Below are positions 58,075-64,000 of a DNA stretch of 64,000 bases, one piece after another; position 1 is the first letter of the stretch; the number at the start of each line of letters is the position of its first letter. Under the pieces are notes generated by a model. It was not told where the DNA came from, ran no database searches, and worked only from the letters and a program-made list of their open reading frames with translations. The stretch is taken from NCBI GenBank assembly GCA_023213395.1, contig CM041465.1, positions 67,835,741 to 67,899,740 of the forward strand, read 5' to 3'. The position numbers and the translations under genes are program-made. The DNA comes from Cycas panzhihuaensis. Taxonomy: Eukaryota > Cycadophyta.

Positions 58075-59280
58075 TTAAACATAAAATTTCTTTAGGAACT
58101 TACCATTAACGAATTTTTTAAATTTGAGACCCTCTAAGGTCACGATCCTATAAGCGTCGTTATCGAGGCTCTCGAGAACAACGAAGGGACCAACCCACTT
58201 AGGTCTAAATTTGAACAAATGATCATGGAGATATTCTAACTTGGGACATGGTCCCCAAGATGCAAAGGGTGAGGGCAAAGGTGCTTGTCATACGTCCTTC
58301 GCACCCTAGCCTTAGAGGCGAGATTTGCTTAGTAAGAAATCAAGTGTCTCTCGTCTAAGGCCTCGAGGTCTAGGAGACAAGCTTGACAGAGAGACTCCTC
58401 ATCAACAAGACCTTGAAGGGAAACCTATAAGGAAGGGATCTCGACTTCTAATGGGACAACTGCCTCTATTCTGTATACTAGGGAGAATGGGATCTTTCCC
58501 ATAGCTGTTTGGATAGATGTGTGATATGTCCATAGAGCGGAAGGGAGTTGAAGATGCCAATCTTTTTTAGATTGGGCAACAATTTTCTTCAAGATATTTA
58601 TGAGGGTTTTGTTAAATGATTTAACTTGGCCATTGGCCTGGGGGTAATAGGGAGAGGAGTTTTTGTGAGATATCTTAAATTTCTCACAAAGTTCATCCAT
58701 CTCCTTATTATAGAAAGGAGTTCCATTATCTGTAATTATGACATTAGGGACTCTAAATTGACAAATGATGTGTTAGTAGATGAAGGTGGTTATCATCTTA
58801 CTAGGGGTAGAGAACAAAAGGACTACTTTGGCCCATTTAGTAAAGTATTTTGTCATGGTCAAGATGAACTTATGTTGCGACGAAGAAGATGGGGATATGG
58901 CATTGATGAGGTCTAATCCCCATTGGGAGAAGGGCCATGGATATATGATAGGGTGTAGGCCCTCGAAAGGCAAATGGGCGATGTTGGCATGCTCTTGGCA
59001 CTGATGACATCGTAAGGCATAAGTGTGGATGTCCTTAAAGAGGGACAACCAAATAGCCCATGCGAAGGATCCTTTGGGCCATAGATTAACCCCAAAAATG
59101 ACCCCCGCAAATGTCATTGTAGTATTCACGAAGTATTTGGCCCGCTTCATTGGGGTTGACGTAATAGAGAAGGATCCCATCAAAAAATCTTTTATACAAT
59201 ACCTCATCTATGAGGAAATACTGCCTAACAGTAGCTTGAATATGTGACCTAACCTTATTGCTTGCTTCGAGATGATACTG
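58075..59280 (-). pseudogene. Integrase of Tat element D
   Basis: Zinc module NDICGGHF (first His now Tyr: REYYNDICGG) and CHQCQEHAN at about 59000. Core: SQWGLDLINAI (first Asp, about 58925), VIITDNGTPFYNKEMDELCE (second Asp) and ANGQVKSFNKTL, where the catalytic Glu is Lys (GAA to AAA; B keeps Glu). Then WTYHTSIQTAMGKIPFSLVY and VVPLEVEIPSL, and an end KWVGPFVVLESLDNDAYRIV to KFLKKF. The frame is open across long parts (59207-58773 and 58700-58425). Confidence 0.92.
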
Positions 59281-60720
59281 TTGCCCGACGAGGTATCACA
59301 CAATGTCCCCATACCACTCACTATCGGCAAGTGGCTGAGGGGAAGAATTCTAAATAGCCAAAATGGGTTTGTTAGGCAAAGAATCATTAATGAGAGCATC
59401 AAAAAGGTTTAGGATAGAGGTGTCAACGAGTTGTTCGGTAACCACTATCCCTTTCTTTGACTTCCTATTAATGATTTGGAGGTCAAATTCCTAAAGGAGG
59501 ATGGCCCACTTGCTAATCCTACCTATCAGGTCGAATTGGGTTAGTAAGTATCTCAAGGGATCAGACTAGATGATCACCCAAGTAGTGTTTCTGAGAAAGT
59601 AATGCCTAAACTTTTTAGTAGCGTGTACCAAGTAGAGGCACTCCTTCTCAGCAAGGGAGTAATTAAGTTCAGCAGCCACGAGGGTGCAGTTGATAAAGTA
59701 TATAGTTCTTTCGGTTCCCAAATCATCTTCTTGGGCTAACATGATGCCCAAGGATTCATCGGCAGCCAAAGTGTATAGGATGAAGGGCCTGTTAAAGAGA
59801 GGGGGTACCAAAGTTAGGGTAGAAGCAAGAGCTCTATTGAGCTCCTCAAAGGCTTGTTGGGTGTTCGAAGACCAAACAAATAGGGCCCCTTTGTTCAACA
59901 GGTTGGTAAGGGGTTTTATGTTTATGGTAAAATTTACCAAGAAATGCCTAAGAAATCTTAGCCTACCCAAGAATGACTTAATTTATCATTGGGTTTTAGG
60001 AGGCGGCATATTAAAGATGGCCTTGACTTTATCGGGGTTGATTTAGATTCCTTGTTTTGAGACAAGGAAACTAAGGTGTTTGTTAAATGTTACGGCAAAC
60101 ACGCATTTAAGAGGGTTTAGACTTACATGGTATCTATGGCATCATGTGAAGATGGCCTGCAAATCGGTAGGATGGTGGGCTCTAATACATGAGAGACCCA
60201 TCATGTCATCCATGAAAACCTCGAGAGTGTTACTAATGAGGTCATGGAAAATGAATTGCATCACCCTTTGATAAGTGGTGCCTACATTCTTTAGCCCAAA
60301 GGGCATCACCTTGTAGGCAACGGTGCCCCAAGGGGTAGTGAAGGTCGTCTTGTAACGGTCTTCAGGAGAAATTTAGATTTGGTTATAGCCTGAGAAGCCA
60401 TCTATTAGGGATATGACTTCAAAATGGGTGATTCGATCAATGATTTGATCGATGAAGGGAAAAGGGAAGTTATCCTTAGGACACGTGTTGTTAATGTCAC
60501 GAAAATCAATGCATATCCTGATTGTCCCATTCTTTTTTGTAACAGGGACAATGTTGGACACCTACTTAAGGTAGTCGATAGAAGTAATCAACCCCACATT
60601 TAAGAGTTTTCCCACTTCCATCTTCATGGTAGTTGAGAGTCTTGGGTGAAGAGGGTTTTGGTCTTGACGCATAGGGCAAGTACCCGGGATGGTGGTAAGG
60701 TTATGGATAACAATAAAAGG
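59281..60720 (-). pseudogene. Reverse transcriptase and RNase H of Tat element D
   Basis: RT: NIVPVTKKNGTIRICIDFRD, NTCPKDNFPFPFIDQIID and VISLIDGFSGYNQI (60561-60373); MPFGLKNVGTTYQRVMQFIF and the active site LEVFMDDMMG (about 60200); the thumb LNPLKCVFAV. RNase H (59970-59566): FILYTLAADESLGIMLAQED (Asp), AELNYSLAEKECLYLVHA (Glu). The tether EFDLQIINRKSKKGIVVTEQ goes straight on to integrase, confirming that no RNase H is inserted there. This is the most readable RT of the family. Scattered stops replace Gln and Trp codons. Confidence 0.93.
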
Positions 60721-61673
60721 GTCTATTCATTTCATATTAGAGTAGTCCCATGTAAAGACATCTCAGAATTCCTAGAATATGAGGGTGTATTCCTTTATTT
60801 CATCAAGAGAGCATTCTTCTCCTACATTAATGACCTTACCTAGGGTAAGGATTATGTCCTTGGTTGCCACCATGCACATGGCACTCCCTTCTTCAACATG
60901 AAGGGGGGCTCAGTCAATAGGAGCAGGTGGAATAGGAGATGGAATTGTGTCGATGAGAGATGACCCAATAGCTAGGACCTTCTTGTAACTAAGCCTATGG
61001 TGACCAAGAGGGAAGTTGGGTGCGGAGCCTGCTAGATGCTTGAGGAAAGCCTCGTCATCCTCAAAATAGTCCATCCATGGATGACCACGCTTCGAGAAGA
61101 TGAAGAGCAAGGAGTAAAATGAGTGACGGGACTGTAGCAATTGACCCACCACTCAATATATTCAAGGGACTCTTTAGAAGAGTCAGAGGGAGTCCTCTTA
61201 TAAGGAGTGATAAGAGGTTCCCTCACTTCATCACCTATAGAAGGTGACGAAGTAGAAAGCGAAGTGACATGAGAGATCGCATGATTAACAGGAATGATAA
61301 CATGCGACCCAAGGGAAAAGCTAGTCTCTTCAATGGAAGGAATTTCATGTCGGGACCTAAAATGAAGGGAGTACCCCCTACTCGTGCTTAGGAGGGATAT
61401 GGGATGAGGAAGGTCCTCTTCCTCACTGTCAAACTTGTCATCGTTAAGCACGGTGAGATACCCATAGCTCCCCATACAAATAGAGGCAAAGCGTATAAGG
61501 TTGGAGGAAGAAGAGGAAGGACCTTCTTCCAAAGGGGACGAATCAAGGATGTCGATAGAATAAGTAGAAGAATGGATAGAAGGACCCTTATTGCCCTTTG
61601 CCTGATTATGAACTGCTTGATGAGGTTGACGAAGTTGTTTGGTAGGAGGGGGATCCTGAGAGACAACTCTCAT
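60721..61673 (-). pseudogene. Protease-RT linker of Tat element D
   Basis: Open 61673-61032 in one frame: SSSSNLIRFASICMGSYGYL, DSEEEDLPHPISLLSTSRGY, then SSRSVVIHGW. It is homologous to the linkers of B and C, acidic and Ser-rich, of unknown role. Confidence 0.75.
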
Positions 61674-62230
61674 TTGCCCCTCATGGATGAATTTAAGTTG
61701 TCCCCATCAGAATGAGAACACAACTCCCATTTGGTCGAGCCATGGGCATCCCAATAATAGGTTGTAATCGACGTCCATGTCGATGACTACAATGTCAGTG
61801 AGAACAGTCTTTTCCTCAAGAGTAAGGGGGATAAATATCGATCCCAAGGGTGTTTTTTTGCTACCATCGTAGCATTGACACCGCCATAGAACCGGATCGA
61901 GGGTTGAAATGCCAAGTCCTTGCATAATGCGCAAAGGCATGGCATTAACAGAAGAACTATTGTCTACAATAGTTCTTTAAGAGTGTAATCAAGTGTGTCA
62001 ATAGTTATGGTGAAGGGGTAGTGCCATTGGTATTCCCTTTCACCAGTTGGGGGACGATCCTTGGGATCGAAAGAGATGATGGTTTTATGACTTGAGGCAA
62101 CACCCAAGGCGTAAACGGGTACGTCACCCAATCCCAAGGTTTCCAAGAGAAGGGTGTGTTGTCCATGGTAGCTTCTTAGCACATTCGTCATGGACATCCC
62201 CGCAGCCATGGTGTGAAGTTCGTTGACAAT
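61674..62230 (-). pseudogene. Protease of Tat element D
   Basis: MSMTNVLRSYHGQHTLLLET start region at 62209-61964. The catalytic region TIVDNSSSVNAM spans a frameshift near 61975, then PLRIMQGLGISTLDPVLWRC and DVDYNLLLGCPWLDQMG at about 61750. It carries D-N-S as in B. Confidence 0.85.
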
Positions 62231-64000
62231 GGAGAAAGGCTTCCCCTTTGCAGTAGGTTAGGGAAGAGCCCTTCAAAAGTCATAATGAAAAGGGCATACA
62301 GGAATAGTCTTGGGAAGTGTGGGGACTTCTAGAGGAGGGACTTCCAGAAGAGGATCAAGATGAGGTGTGGAAGAAGAGGCGTCATTCACCTCTTTAGCTG
62401 CTTGAGACCAAGTTAGGGCATATAATAGCATGGTCTTGAGTATTTGAATGACTCTCTTTCCCTTATTCTGGGATCGAGATGGTGAAGGAGTGTGGTAGTT
62501 GGGAGAACTGAAAGAAGAAGATAAGTTCCTTACACCCTTTCCTTTAGTTTGTTAAGGGCAGGGGTTTGGGGGCCTATCTCTATTTTGGTTACCCTTTTGT
62601 TGGTTGTTGTGATCACATTCCCCATGCTTGGGGAAGGCATCATTATGGACAGGCTGGTCTAGGTTGAGCCTTGATGCCCATTTGGGAGAAGAATCACATT
62701 GCGGGGCAGATCAAGAGTGTTAGGCCTAGCATTATAAATCTTCGTGGAAGCATTCCCCATGGATCGAACATCATTTCTTCTCTAAGGAGGAATCGGGATT
62801 CCTAGTTTGAGAAGAATGGGTGTTACCACCCTTGGAGGGAGTAGCTTGAGAGGCTTGGTGAACTAGTTTGTGTGAAGTAGGCGATGAAGGAGTTTGGACT
62901 TTAAGTTCCTTCATAGTACATTCGAAGGAACGTATAGTAAAAGTAAGAGAGTCTAGGGTTTTCTCCGTTGGGTGAGAAGAAGACCTAGGAGGCTATTGGA
63001 CTTTAGTCTTACAGGGTGGAGGAGGTGCCTCACGTCGTTATGAGAGCTTGAGAGGTTTCTTAAGACCTACCCAGATCTCAATGGCCTCAATCGCCAAGCA
63101 CTTAGCTATGGCAGAGTTGCACGTCATTGCCCCCATTTTGAAGACTTCAACGTAGACTTCTAGACGGAGGGTGTTGACAAAGAGATCCCTCTTTAGCTCC
63201 TCATGCAAGGTTACCTTTGTGGAGTGGAGGAGACCATAGAAGCATCTCACAAAGTCATGATTCATCTTATTATGACCTTGTTTGAAAGATAAAAGAGCTT
63301 TCATTCCACTCTCGAATGGATGAGCTACGTCAAAATAGTTGATGAATTCATCCACGAGTTGTTAGAATCAAAGGATAGAATATGATGACAACTGATAGAA
63401 CCACTTAAGAGCATCACCTTAAAGGGAACATGGGAAGAGTTTCATGAGTATGTGATTGTAAGCCCAATAATCAATGAATGCCATAAAAAAACCACAGACA
63501 TCCTCCGTTGGGTCTTGTGACGAGGTCCTATCGAATTTGGGAACCTCGGGAGGGTGAGGTAGTAAGTTGGTTCTTAGTGCCTCAATGGATAGAGGTGTTG
63601 ATTTGTAGTCCATAAAGGGATATGCCCTTGATTGGACCATAAGATCAAAAGAAGGCAGAAGAGGGGGTGGGCAAGGTTACCTAAACCCTCCTTAAGAGAT
63701 TTGGTTTGAAAGGGGATATTGACCTCCTCCTATTTGGTGAGAAGGAGCTAATCCCAAATATGAGGGAATTTGCATAGGAGTGGGTGGGTATAAGGGATCC
63801 ATCCCTCCTTGGAAAAATGCCCCTTATTGGAAAGGAGCTTGTGAAAAGGTGCCTTAGGAGGGGACTTATTCTCCTTGCAAAGGAACAACATGAGGGGTGA
63901 CATAGGAGGATGGAAAAGAGGGGTGTGAAACCAAGTTTTGCCCATATGGTCCACCCGTAGGTGGAGTGACACCATAAGGATGCAAAGGGTCCACCCCATA
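62231..64000 (-). pseudogene. gag: gag of Tat element D (5' end outside window)
   Basis: The Pro/Gly-rich region is at 63999-63650 and the capsid core at 63640-63038 (MDYKSTPLSIEALRTNLLPH, SFKQGHNKMNHDFVRCFYGL, AIAKCLAIEAIEIWVGLKKP). The zinc motif CSIHGECFHEDL is at about 62770-62730, and the linker TWSQAAKEVNDASSSTPHLD at about 62410. The start codon lies beyond 64000. Stops and frameshifts as in the other copies. Confidence 0.88.

Larger units (their letters stand above)
51405..64000 (-). mobile_element. Tat-type Ty3/gypsy element D (3' LTR to gag)
   Basis: Minus strand. Reading down from 64000: gag, protease, linker, RT, RNase H, integrase (ends about 58075), then the PMD-like gene on the plus strand (about 55340-57950), a second RNase H on the minus strand (54035-53600) and the 3' LTR (53232-51405, cut by copia S). 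The 5' LTR lies beyond the right edge. It is the only copy retaining the full 3' accessory region and is the reference for the family structure. Confidence 0.9.

Overview
This window is plant nuclear DNA made almost wholly of retrotransposons. I found no host gene, tRNA, rRNA or CRISPR array. The evidence for a plant is: Ty1/copia elements primed by initiator tRNA-Met, a chromodomain-bearing Ty3/gypsy chromovirus, a LINE with a plant-style RNase H and poly(A) tail, and very large Tat-type Ty3/gypsy elements carrying a gene that resembles the plant mobile domain (PMD). Dense nesting and heavy C-to-T decay fit methylated heterochromatin of a large-genome seed plant; I cannot name the species.

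Layout. 1-4830: Tat element A (minus; gag, primer site, truncated LTR with an internal tandem duplication). About 5060-14004: a LINE split by copia element P (5590-13199, plus). 14005-14586: nothing recognised. 14587-16559: 3' half of copia Q (minus). 16560-16621: first 62 bases of the 5' LTR of Tat element C (plus), which landed in Q. 16622-29752: Tat element B (minus, 13.1 kb, about 3.08-kb LTRs), which landed in that LTR; C resumes at 29753 and runs to about 39785. About 39790-42836: 5' half of copia R (minus), inserted in the RT gene of copia S (plus; 42837-43863 and 50248-51404). S is also split by chromovirus V (43864-50247, complete, target duplication visible). 51405-64000: Tat element D (minus), whose 3' LTR was hit by S.

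The Tat family is the most interesting content. Pooling copies A-D gives the order LTR, primer site, gag, protease, acidic linker, RT, RNase H, integrase, then a PMD-like gene on the opposite strand with a GT-AG intron, then a second RNase H, then LTR. The PMD-like gene is seen in C and D and as an exon-2 remnant in B. The second RNase H is seen only in D. No second RNase H lies between the pol RNase H and integrase, where one would look for it in Ogre-like relatives.

All coding regions carry stops or frameshifts, so they are called pseudogenes. The longest nearly clean stretches are gag-protease-linker of C and RT and integrase-chromodomain of V. V looks youngest (its two 498-bp LTRs differ by eye at few sites). 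Many stops are explained by C-to-T or G-to-A changes when copies in the window are compared.
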